12,598 nt of DNA from Chrysochromulina parva (lineage: Eukaryota > Haptophyta > Prymnesiales > Chrysochromulinaceae): contig PJAB01001727.1 in assembly GCA_002887195.1 (NCBI GenBank), forward strand, positions 1 through 12,598, in the 5' to 3' direction. The position numbers and the translations under genes are program-made. Shown one piece after another: positions 1 through 7,453 of this stretch (position 1 is the stretch's first letter; the number at the start of each line of letters is the position of its first letter). The notes beneath the pieces were generated by a model. That model made no database searches. It worked only from the letters and a program-made list of their open reading frames with translations, and was not told where the DNA came from.

Positions 1-1080
1 GACCTGGTTCTCGGCGTTGTCGTACGCGAGGTTCCACAGCGCAGCCGCTGCGTACTCCTTTTGGTCATCCGTGCCGCTCTTCACCAGCGTCACGAGCGGC
101 GCGATGGCGCCAGCCTGCGCTATAAAGACCTTGTTCTCGGCGTTGAACGCGAGGTTCTGCAGAGCAGCCGCCGCCTGCTCCTTTTGGCCATCGGTGCCGC
201 TCAAAAGCGGCACGAGCGGCGCGATGGCCCCAGCCTGCGCGATCAAGACCTTGTTCTTGGCGATGTCCGCGAGGAAAAACAGCGCACCCGCCGCGGTCTC
301 CTTTTGGTCATCCGTGCCGCTCTGCACCAGCGTCACGAGCGGAGCGATGGCGCCAGCCTGCGCGATCAAGACCTGGTTCTCGGCGTTGACCGCGAGATTA
401 TGCAGCGCAGCCGCCGCGTACTCCTTTTGGTCATCCGTGCCGCTCTGCACAAGCGTCACGAGCGGCGCGATCGCGCCAGCCTTAGCGATCATTTCCTGGT
501 TGTCGGCGTTGTTATCCGCGAGGTTCTTCAGCGCACGCGCCGCCTGCTCCTTTTGGCCAGCCGTGCCGCTTTTCACCAGCGTCACGAGCGGCGCGATGGC
601 GCCAGCCTGCGCGATCAAGACCTTGTTCTCGGCGTTGAACGCGAGGTTCCGCAGCGCCCCCGTCGCGTTCTCCTTTTGGCCATCCGTGCCGATCTGCACC
701 AGCGTCACGAGCGGCGCGATGGCACCAGCCTTAGCGATCATTTCCTGGTTGTAGCCTTTTTTCACCGCGAGGTTCCGCAGCGCCCCCGCCGCCTGCTCCT
801 TTTGGTCATCCGTGCCGCTCTGCACCAGCATCACGAGTGGCGCGATGGCGCCCGCCTGCGCGATCGAGACCTTGTTCTCGGCGTTTATCGCGAGGCTCCG
901 CAGCGCACGCGCCGCCTCCGCCCCGGCCGCTGGATCTTGTGCCGTGAGCAGCGCCACGAGCGGCACGATGGCGCCCGCCCTCGCAATCGCCACCCGCGAC
1001 TCGTTTTCGCGCATGTCAGCCAGCGCTCCGGCCGCATATGCGCTGCCGCTGAGCACCTGCTGGACCAGCTGATGCAGCCG
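1..1080 (-). repeat. Coding tandem repeat: near-identical armadillo units
   Basis: Eight consecutive units of 120, 123 or 126 bp (40-42 codons) encode the armadillo repeats of the minus-strand gene. Units nearest the left edge are highly similar at DNA level, including silent positions, whereas the first unit (about 930-1080) is clearly divergent (ARAGAIVPLVALLTAQ). One unit, near 205-220, lacks a codon where the others read VQSGT or VKSGT. The gradient suggests recent expansion or homogenisation toward the C-terminus. Confidence 0.85.
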
Positions 1081-2379
1081 CTCGTCCTTGGAGGGCGCCG
1101 GCGCATCTGTGCCCGTGCCCACGCCCGCACCACCACGCGATGGCCTCCGGGCTCCTCCAGCGAGCGTCAACGTAAACGGCACCCTCTTGCGCATAACCTG
1201 TCTGACCTGACTGTCGAGCGCAAAGAGCTTTTCGAGCTGCTGGCCCTTGTCTTTCTGATTGGTCACGTTAATGTCCTGGCCGTTGAGCATCGTGTAGATG
1301 TCATCTAAGCTCTTGCCCGCCACCAGGGTCTCGAGCTCCGAGGCCGTGACTGAGCTCGCGTGGTGGATGGGCACGATGTCACAACGCCGCTTCTCGCGCG
1401 GAGCGGGCACGAGGCCGGCCTCGGTCACCATCTGCATCGAGATCCACGCTTCCAACAGCGTCCAGAAGCGGGTCACGAATTTCAGGTCGCAAAGAATGAG
1501 GACCCTCGAGCCGAGAAAGAGCAGGTTGACGAATTTCAGGGTTTTCTCGAAGACGAGCTCCTCGGCCGGGGTACGCTCCTTCTGTGGCGCGCACGAAAAG
1601 TCGACCCACACGAGTTTGATGGCCGGCTTGTCGCGCACGTACGCACGCATGGCCTCGAACTGTTTGCCCTCCGCGTCCGGCTTATCTGGCTGCTCCCAGC
1701 AGTGCGAGACGGCAAGCACTTCTTCCGCGTACTCGTGCTTGCACGCGCCCTCGAGAGTGATCTCCTTTTCTTCAAACCAGTCGGGCCTCTGGCTCTGCAG
1801 GTCCTGGAACCTGGGCATCTCACTATAATCGCAGCGCCGAAGCTTGTCGGCCTTGATGAACCAGAGTTTCATGGGCGCACCCCCCTCGTCGTCGCTGGGG
1901 GGCGCCTGCGCCGGCTGAACTCTGACCTGCTCCGCGGCACCAGGGGCCGAAAGCGCCAGCGCCACCGTTTCGAGCGACGCCGCAGTCCCGCTCAGCGATT
2001 CGATCCACCTGACAGCGTGACCCTCAAGCATATGAACCCTCTTTGCGACCTGCAGAAGCTTCTCCTGGGACGAACTCTTGAGGTAGTCCAGATCGTCGTA
2101 CCCAAGCTCTCTGAACGCAGGAGCGTACCGATCCAATCCGAGGGCGGCCAAGCTGGCGGTGACCTCGTCTGGCCCCCGAGCGTGGTGCTGCGGGAACGTG
2201 CTCCTGAGCAAGGCGGCATCCGCTGCACTCTCCACCTGGCACCGCTTGAGCAGTGCGGCCGCGATGGTGACAATTGGATTCCCCGGCTGTGTCGAGAGAG
2301 CCTCATCAATGCTTTTCCCTATCACATCCTCGATCAGCGTCTTGTGGCGCTCGTAGTACTTGAGCGAGGGCTCCGACAT
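1..2379 (-). CDS. Partial SAM-like / HET-like / armadillo-repeat protein (C-terminus beyond window)
   Basis: Reading the minus strand from ATG at 2379-2377 gives 793 uninterrupted codons to position 1; no stop is reached, so the C-terminus is missing. Residues about 7-45 (YYERH, then QPGNPI) resemble a DPY30/RIIa-type docking helix pair; this is tentative. Residues about 72-129 look like a SAM domain (LAALGLDRYAPAF, GHAVRW). Residues about 170-330 resemble the HET domain of fungal heterokaryon-incompatibility proteins: LAVSHCWE (222-229), VWVDFSCAPQ (257-266) and RFWTLLEAW (304-312) match the usual LSYCWG, WIDxxCINQ and RxWTLQE blocks. From about 432 onward come eight armadillo repeats of 40-42 residues with the core AGAIAPLVTLVQSGTDDQKE, plus the start of a ninth. 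Armadillo arrays bind protein partners. HET domains belong to the wider TIR-like group and can drive cell death in fungi. A sensing or immune role is inference. No intron is needed. Confidence 0.85.
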   Translation of the reverse strand, partial: MSEPSLKYYERHKTLIEDVIGKSIDEALSTQPGNPIVTIAAALLKRCQVESAADAALLRSTFPQHHARGPDEVTASLAALGLDRYAPAFRELGYDDLDYLKSSSQEKLLQVAKRVHMLEGHAVRWIESLSGTAASLETVALALSAPGAAEQVRVQPAQAPPSDDEGGAPMKLWFIKADKLRRCDYSEMPRFQDLQSQRPDWFEEKEITLEGACKHEYAEEVLAVSHCWEQPDKPDAEGKQFEAMRAYVRDKPAIKLVWVDFSCAPQKERTPAEELVFEKTLKFVNLLFLGSRVLILCDLKFVTRFWTLLEAWISMQMVTEAGLVPAPREKRRCDIVPIHHASSVTASELETLVAGKSLDDIYTMLNGQDINVTNQKDKGQQLEKLFALDSQVRQVMRKRVPFTLTLAGGARRPSRGGAGVGTGTDAPAPSKDERLHQLVQQVLSGSAYAAGALADMRENESRVAIARAGAIVPLVALLTAQDPAAGAEAARALRSLAINAENKVSIAQAGAIAPLVMLVQSGTDDQKEQAAGALRNLAVKKGYNQEMIAKAGAIAPLVTLVQIGTDGQKENATGALRNLAFNAENKVLIAQAGAIAPLVTLVKSGTAGQKEQAARALKNLADNNADNQEMIAKAGAIAPLVTLVQSGTDDQKEYAAAALHNLAVNAENQVLIAQAGAIAPLVTLVQSGTDDQKETAAGALFFLADIAKNKVLIAQAGAIAPLVPLLSGTDGQKEQAAAALQNLAFNAENKVFIAQAGAIAPLVTLVKSGTDDQKEYAAAALWNLAYDNAENQV

Positions 2380-2592
2380 TCGCACAACAGTTTCGTAAAA
2401 GTTTATGCCAAATTTTGGGGCGGAGTTCACAACACCTTATGGGCCACATTCCGAACCGTCAAGTTGCAAGCGCACGACACGCGACCTGTGGTGTCCCGCG
2501 AGGCCAAACCGCTTCTTCGGTGTTTTCTCGGCATCCCCGAGAAAAGGCGCTTCGAGACTTGAAAATCATTGCTTCGCCGACGGCGCCCAGGG
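2380..2592. promoter_or_regulatory. Divergent intergenic region, presumed shared promoter
   Basis: This 213-bp gap separates the ATG of the minus-strand armadillo gene (2379) from the ATG of the plus-strand phosphoesterase (2593). It must hold at least the proximal 5' ends of both. I see no clear TATA box. A perfect 9-bp inverted repeat, TTTTCTCGG / CCGAGAAAA with a 5-nt loop, lies at 2523-2545, 47 bp upstream of the phosphoesterase start. The promoter role is inferred from position alone. Confidence 0.5.
2523..2545. repeat. Perfect 9-bp inverted repeat in divergent promoter region
   Basis: TTTTCTCGG (2523-2531) and CCGAGAAAA (2537-2545) are exact reverse complements around CATCC. It could be a dimeric transcription-factor site or, if transcribed, a hairpin in the 5' UTR of the phosphoesterase gene. 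Function unknown. Confidence 0.6.
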
Positions 2593-5500
2593 ATGCGCAA
2601 GGCAGCCAGCGTCCTGCTCCTCGTCGGCTGGTCAAGCGCAAAGCCGCGAGGCGAGGATGACCCCAGCAGCCCAATTAACCGCCTGAAGGCCGACCTGCAC
2701 AAGCTCTCGTTCGAGGAGGCCAAGATGCGCTTCGGCGAAATCAATGTTCGAGGGCCGCCGCCGCCGCGCCAGAACAAGGTCGACCACTTCGTGGTGCTGT
2801 ACATGGAGAACCACGCGGCCGACAACTTCTTCGGCTGCATGGACCTGCCCGGCTTCGACGGCATCAAGGGGCACAAGCTCCCAAAGGACCCTTCCGACCC
2901 GAGCAAGGGCACGTTTGAGGTGACGTGCGGCAAAGCGGACTACGTGTGCAAGGGCGGGCCGGGGTACGACACGTTCGCTGGCAAGTTCCCCAAGACGGGC
3001 GCGATGCCCCACATCTACCCGTACTCCGAACAGAGCGACGTCAACTCCGCGCTGCACGGTGCGACCGAGGGCGGCGTCGCCACGACCATGTACGGGCCCG
3101 AGCAGGTGCGGTATGACCACTGTGAATGACCACTGTGAATGACCACTGTGAATGACTTCTGCTCAAGGAGGGGATCTCCTCCGGGCAGAGCACGAGGTCT
3201 GCTTGCATGCGCTCGCCTCTGATCGAGCTCGATGTGATGTGATTTCCCGTGCAGATTCCCATCAAATCGGCGATCGCGCAAAACTTCGGCGTCTTCAACA
3301 AGTTGTACACCGCCGTCCCGTCGGCCTCGTCCCCGAATCATCTCTTCACCCAATCGGCGACGTCGTGCGGCATGCAGCACAACGGGCTGTACAACGACTG
3401 CCTCGGGCCGACGGTCATGTTCCCGCAATTCACGATCTATGACAATATGCGGCTGCACAACGTGAGTCTCGACCCTCCCTCAGTGCATGCTAATTGCCCT
3501 CCCTCAGTGCATGCTAATTGCCCTCCCTTATTGCATGCTAATTGCCCTCCCTCATTGCACAACGTGAGTCTCGACCCTCCCTCGTCTGATGACGTCTAAT
3601 TGCCTTCCGATGGCGTCCGATGGCAATCGAGATCTACCTCATCTAATTGCCCTAATTGCCATCTAATTGCCTTCCGATGGCGTCCGATGGCGTCCGATGG
3701 CCGCAGGTGAGCTTCGAGATCTACCTCAACTCCACTTGCGGACTCGACGGCACACCTTGCCACGGTAGGAACATCACAACAGCCTCGATCTCCTCGCGCC
3801 AGATCCAACCTCCCTAATTGCATGCTAATTGCCCTCCCTCATCGCATGCAGGCGAGGATCCGCACGACCCTGACTCCGCCTCCGCCATCAACACCCCGGA
3901 TGTGGCCATGGCTGGTGTCGCTCGCCACATCGACCGCTTCATCTCGCAGGTGTGGGGAACGAGCCGCGCTGAGTGCGCCTGATTGCCCTCCCTCATTGCA
4001 TGCTGATTGCCTCGGAGCTTGCCGCCATGCCCAATTTTGAATGCAGTAAGGTATCAGAGAATCTCAATGACGCCTTCGTGTATCCATGATGGTGCAGCTC
4101 GACAGCTCTCCCTTGAGTACCCTCGGAGTACCCTCGGAGTACCCTCTGATTGCCCTTTAAGTACCCTCTGAGTACCCTCTGAGTACCCTCTGAGTACCCT
4201 CTCATTGCGCCCTGATCTCCCCCGATCTCACGTCCGCGCTCAATCGTTGCATCACTCAGACGACCTTTTATCAGCGTGCGGCCAACGGATCGCTTCCACA
4301 GCTCTCGTGGCTCCTCCCGCCACTGCAGGTGATGACCACTGATTGCCCTCTGATTGCCCTCCGGATCGCTTCCACAGCTCTCGCGATTGCCCTCTGATTG
4401 CCCTCTGATTGCCCTCTGATTGCCCTCTGATTGCCCTCCGGATCGCTTCCACAGCTCTCGCGATTGCCCTCTGATTGCCCTCTGATTGCCCTCTGATTGC
4501 CCTCGATGGCACGTCATTGCATGCTGATCACCCTCGATGGCAGGCGTGCGACCACCCGTGCTATGACGTGGCCAAAGGCGAGCGCCTCCTCAAGGACGTC
4601 TATGAAGCACTGCGTGCGTGGACTAGCCTGATCGCCCTCAAATTACCAGCTCATCGCCCTCTGATTGCCTTCTCATCGCCCTCTGATTGCCATCTCATCG
4701 CCCTCTGATTGCCTTCTCATCGCCCTCTGATTGCCTTCTCATCGCCCTCTGATTGCCATCTCATCGCCCTCTGATTGCCAGACGATTGAACGCTCATTGC
4801 GTATGCTTTCCTAATATGGCAGGTGCGGGCCCCGGCTGGAACAAGACTCTCCTCTTCGTCGCGTACGACGACGCTGGTGGCTACTATGACCACGTGGTAC
4901 CCCCTATGGAGGGTGTGCCTGCGGATGAGGCGCCCTGCCACTTGACTGGACCGGACACGAATCCTCCATTCAAATGCCCGGGGGGTGGCAATGCTTTCGA
5001 CTTCCGACGGTGCGTGCGTGCCCTCTGATGGCCCTCTGATGCCCCCTCTGATGGCCCTCTGATGGCCCTTCTGATGGCCCTCTGATGGCCCTCTGATGGC
5101 CCTCTGATGCGCCCTCTGATGGCCCCCTCTGATTGCCCGTTGCCCCCTCTGATCGCCCAACCACCGCTCTCTTGCCACAGGCTCGGTCTGCGCACATCGG
5201 CTATGCTGATTGGTCCGATGGTGCCCAAGGGCGGCGTGTTCCAAACGCCCAAGGGCCCGTACAATACCTCGCAGGTGCACGCCCTCTGATGGCGTCGGAT
5301 GGCGTCGGATGGCGTCGCATTTCGTCGGATGGCGTCGCATCTCGTCTGATTACGTCGGATTACGTCGGATTACGTCTGATTACGTATGATTACGTATGAG
5401 TGTCTCTTTTGCCTGTCACTTCGATCTCGCAGTTTGAGCTCACATCGGTGCCCGCGACTGTTAAGAACCTCTTCAACCTGTCTGGCTTCCTCACCAAGCG

Positions 5501-6284
5501 CGACGCGTAAGCGGACTGATGGCCTCTGCTGGCGTCTGATTGCGTCCAAATTGCCTCTGATGACGCTCCGATGGCCTCTGATGGCCTCTGATTGCGTCCA
5601 AATTGCCTCTGATAGCCTCCGATGGCCTTTGAGGACCTCGAATTGCGTCTGATTGCGTCTGATTGCGTCTGTCATCGGCGCAGGTGGGCGGGCTCCTTCG
5701 ACGAGCTTCTGCTCGACAAGCCTCGGCCCGAGGCTGATTGCCCTCTTCATCTGCCCGAGGCACCGAAGCCCGCCGCGCCGTGGAACCCCCCGCCGCCCGG
5801 GACGGCGCCCGTGCACGGCTACCAGGAGGGAGGGTATCGTGTCGAGGACGACGGCGATGACGACGGCGACGACGTTGAAGAGGACGATGACGACGGCAAT
5901 GAGCACGGCGAGAGGCGCCGGCACCGGCGCGCCCTGTCGGTGGGCGTCGCTGGCGCGGTACAGAAGGCGAGCGCTTCGCCGCCCGCGCAGCACTGCTCGT
6001 CGATCCACGGCGAGCCCGAGGTGCGATCTCCCTGGATGAGCACTGATTGCGTCTGTCACCGCATGGCCCTGCGTGCAAGTGCTCACCACGACGCCATCTC
6101 CCCACAGGTGCCGTGCGCGGGCGTCAAGGTGCCCAACCTCAAGCAGAGGCGTAACTTGCGGCTGCTGTCCCAGCTGACAAACTCCCCTGAACCGGATGTG
6201 GAGAGCATGACGTTCACGGAGGCGGACCGTTGGATCGGCGCCAAATGGAAGCAGTGGATCCAGCAGGGCGCTCCCTTCAAGTGA
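2593..6284 (+). CDS. Secreted phosphoesterase (phospholipase C / acid phosphatase family), 11 exons
   Basis: Exons inferred from GT-AG sites and frame: 2593-3105, 3255-3461, 3707-3764, 3852-3949, 4260-4328, 4544-4613, 4823-5009, 5181-5274, 5433-5506, 5684-6020, 6108-6284. Together they give 1884 nt, 627 residues. I start at ATG 2593, giving a signal peptide (RK, then ASVLLLVGWSSA). Family blocks in order: ENHAADNFFG (72-81, metal-binding Glu-Asn), AVPSASSPNH (191-200, nucleophile region, Ser where many members have Thr), GSLPQLSWLLP, CDHPCYDVAKGERLLKDVYEAL, and FVAYDDAGGYYDHVVPP (350-366, with YDD for the commoner YDE). The family cleaves phosphate esters of phospholipids or small phosphomonoesters; substrate cannot be told. 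Exon 10 adds an acidic stretch (about 510-534) followed by RRRHRR. Exon 5 (TTFYQRAANGSLPQLSW) is short but bridges exons 4 and 6 as the family requires. A further exon inside 3950-4259 is not fully excluded. Confidence 0.85.
3106..3254 (+). repeat. Phosphoesterase intron 1 with 13-bp triplication
   Basis: Donor CAG|GTGCGG, acceptor CGTGCAG|ATTCCC, phase 0. The unit GACCACTGTGAAT occurs three times in tandem at 3115-3153. This intron does not carry the 10/11-bp TGATTGC-type units of its sisters. Reading through meets a stop within the first repeat. Confidence 0.8.
3462..3706 (+). repeat. Phosphoesterase intron 2, repeat array plus copies of flanking exon ends
   Basis: Donor CACAAC|GTGAGT, acceptor CCGCAG|GTGAGC, phase 0. 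Positions 3481-3552 hold three 24-bp units built on TGCATGCTAATTGCCCTCCC. A 27-bp exact copy of the exon 2 / intron 2 junction (3455-3481) recurs at 3557-3583, including a usable second donor GTGAGT. Positions 3627-3641 (TCGAGATCTACCTCA) are an exact copy of exon 3 bases 3714-3728. Units of CCGATGGCGT precede both copies. Confidence 0.85.
3765..3851 (+). repeat. Phosphoesterase intron 3
   Basis: 87-nt intron; donor CACG|GTAGGA, acceptor GCATGCAG|GCGAGG, phase 1. Its 3' half carries two diverged CTAATTGCATG / CTAATTGCCCTCCCT units like those of intron 2, immediately before the acceptor. Confidence 0.75.
3950..4259 (+). repeat. Phosphoesterase intron 4 with 11-bp GAGTACCCTCT array
   Basis: Donor TCGCAG|GTGTGG, acceptor ATCACTCAG|ACGACC, phase 0. 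About eight units of GAGTACCCTCT/GAGTACCCTCG occupy about 4114-4202, with one GATTGCCCTTTA unit among them. It is the longest intron and has the least repeat at its 5' end; the stretch around 4049-4090 is single-copy, so a missed exon there is possible, but none that I tried keeps frame. Confidence 0.65.
4329..4543 (+). repeat. Phosphoesterase intron 5 with 11-bp array and two exon-5 copies
   Basis: Donor CTGCAG|GTGATG, acceptor GATGGCAG|GCGTGC, phase 0. GATTGCCCTCT units fill most of it. A 22-bp stretch of exon 5 (4286-4307, containing GATCGCTTCCACAGCTCT) is copied exactly at 4362-4383 and 4439-4460, giving a 77-bp higher-order period. Each copy brings an acceptor-like TTCCACAG. Confidence 0.85.
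4614..4822 (+). repeat. Phosphoesterase intron 6 with 22-bp array
   Basis: Donor CTGC|GTGCGT, acceptor ATATGGCAG|GTGCGG, phase 1; splicing creates the Arg codon in EALRAGPGW. The array (about 4650-4785) alternates two 11-bp units, CTCATCGCCCT and CTGATTGCCWT, six or seven times. The motif CTAAT lies shortly before the acceptor. Confidence 0.85.
5010..5180 (+). repeat. Phosphoesterase intron 7 with 11-bp CTGATGGCCCT array
   Basis: Donor CGACG|GTGCGT, acceptor TTGCCACAG|GCTCGG, phase 2. About ten CTGATGGCCCT units, some with one inserted or lost base, occupy about 5022-5130. A GATTGCCC and a GATCGCCC unit follow before the acceptor. Confidence 0.85.
5275..5432 (+). repeat. Phosphoesterase intron 8 with exact 10-bp array
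   Basis: Donor TCGCAG|GTGCAC, acceptor TCTCGCAG|TTTGAG, phase 0. From about 5287 to 5396 there are eleven units with a strict 10-bp period, GATGGCGTCG grading into GATTACGTCG and then GATTACGTAT. This is the clearest example of unit drift along one array. Confidence 0.85.
5507..5683 (+). repeat. Phosphoesterase intron 9 with 10-bp array
   Basis: Donor GACGC|GTAAGC, acceptor ATCGGCGCAG|GTGGGC, phase 2. Units such as GATGGCCTCT, GATTGCGTCC and AAATTGCCTC fill about 5518-5671 and finish with three copies of GATTGCGTCT before the acceptor. Confidence 0.85.
6021..6107 (+). repeat. Phosphoesterase intron 10, 87 nt, in frame and without stops
   Basis: Donor CCCGAG|GTGCGA, acceptor CCCCACAG|GTGCCG, phase 0. 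It contains one GATTGCGTCT unit matching intron 9. Its length is a multiple of three and it has no stop in frame, so retention would add 29 residues. I call it an intron because of the unit, the splice sites and the matching GTGC at both junctions; it could be coding. Confidence 0.6.
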
Positions 6285-7453
6285 GCGCTCCTACTTTGGA
6301 TCAAGCGGGCTCCTAAAAGCAGGCGCATCCTCATCGATGGAGCGAATCCGGGCACCGGTAGGGTACCAGGGTGGAAACTGGGAGCCAACCAAGGGCAACG
6401 GGTGACGCTGCGCGCGCGTGCGGAGACATTGACGATGGCGTGGCGCGCGATGGGCAGGCGATGCGTGTGGAACACGAAATCGTGCAGAAACGACGTGTCT
6501 GAAACGTCGTGACATGGATGCGACCCCGACGCGACACATGTGCAAATCACAATCGCGGCGCGCGGACCACGCGAAAGACGGCGACCCCGAGCCGAGCCGA
6601 GCGTTGTGGACAAGTGCGTGTACGTGTGAGTAAACTCTAAACAGGTAACGTTATTACGAGAGCACGCCTCGCCTCTCGTCTGTATCGTGTGCGCCTGTGC
6701 GGCAGGGGCAGCCGCGAGCCGGCCGAACGCGAAGCAACGCCTCATCGCCAACTACGCGACCGTGCACCGTCACGTCGCACCCCGGCGCGGCCGCGGGGCG
6801 CCGTGGAGAGCGCTGACCCGGGACCGCGGTGGGGCGGTGCGTCGGGTCATGCGTCGGGTACGTCCAACCGGGTCCATGCCAACGTTTTGCCAACGTCGCA
6901 CATGGCGTGGTACGTCGCAACGGTAGCGGTACGTCGGCGGGGTCGGCATATGGGGGTCGGCCGCCCGTCCCGCTCCCGGCCGCGGCAACGAGCGCGGCGT
7001 GCCGCGCGCTCACCCGCTCTCTATAATCTATAACCCCGCCGGTAACGCCGTGCGGTGTGCGGCGTTAAAACGAAATGAAAAATCAGATAATCACCAGCAG
7101 ACGAGATCGAGATCGGATGTGGGATGGCAACTGACGCTCGAGACTCGCGACCAGCGACTCAGACTGTATCCCCGAACATGCACACCTATGTCCTATCTCA
7201 CACGGCGTGACGGCGGGTCCGCCGCGCCGCCGGTCGTGTTCGTCACTCACGTGCGCCTCTCTGACATCCCATGTCAAGAGATCAACGCGGTGTGCCGTGA
7301 GCCACACACACAGGCCGTGAGCGCGTATCTCCAAAGTGAAAGCGAAGAAACGCCGTAAATGCGTAAAGCGGCAGTACCCGCTGCCGGCGGCTCCATCATG
7401 TGCATGTCGAAGAGTTTGGTCACCGGGCAGTTGCCATTCGGCAAGTGCACCTC
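6285..7453. other. 1.17-kb intergenic region between convergent genes, no supported gene
   Basis: The region lies between the stop of the plus-strand phosphoesterase and the stop of the minus-strand unknown gene, so both 3' UTRs must fall here. Open frames are present on both strands but show only the composition expected of GC-rich sequence and no recognisable domain. A short AT-rich island, TATAATCTATAA, lies at 7020-7031. I see no tRNA- or rRNA-like segment and no long tandem array. Confidence 0.5.

Noticed and set aside
61..1308. Long plus-strand open frame with RHERRDGAS repeats
   Set aside because: It is the complement of the armadillo array; the minus frame gives a canonical repeat and this one gives no known fold.
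1360..2562. 400-codon plus-strand frame
   Set aside because: Shadow of the minus-strand SAM/HET-like coding region, which has recognisable blocks in the opposite frame.
2569..2592. Upstream TTG start for the phosphoesterase
   Set aside because: Eukaryotic context; ATG 2593 gives a clean signal peptide while the extension adds only RRRRP.
4049..4093. Extra phosphoesterase exon encoding KVSENLNDAFVYP
   Set aside because: No donor/acceptor pair I tried preserves phase between exons 4 and 5, and exon 4 joins exon 5 in frame without it.
4329..4822. CRISPR-like array
   Set aside because: Units are 11 or 22 bp with no unique spacers, inside introns of a eukaryotic gene.
3993..5340. Minus-strand frames rich in QSEGNQRAIRG and EGHQRAIRG
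   Set aside because: They arise from 11-bp intron arrays read in reverse; the 33-bp frame cycle gives an artificial 11-residue repeat. Plus-strand exons interrupt them.
6687..7358. Several overlapping frames on both strands
   Set aside because: Arg/Pro/Ala-rich translations typical of GC-rich non-coding DNA, without domains or repeats.
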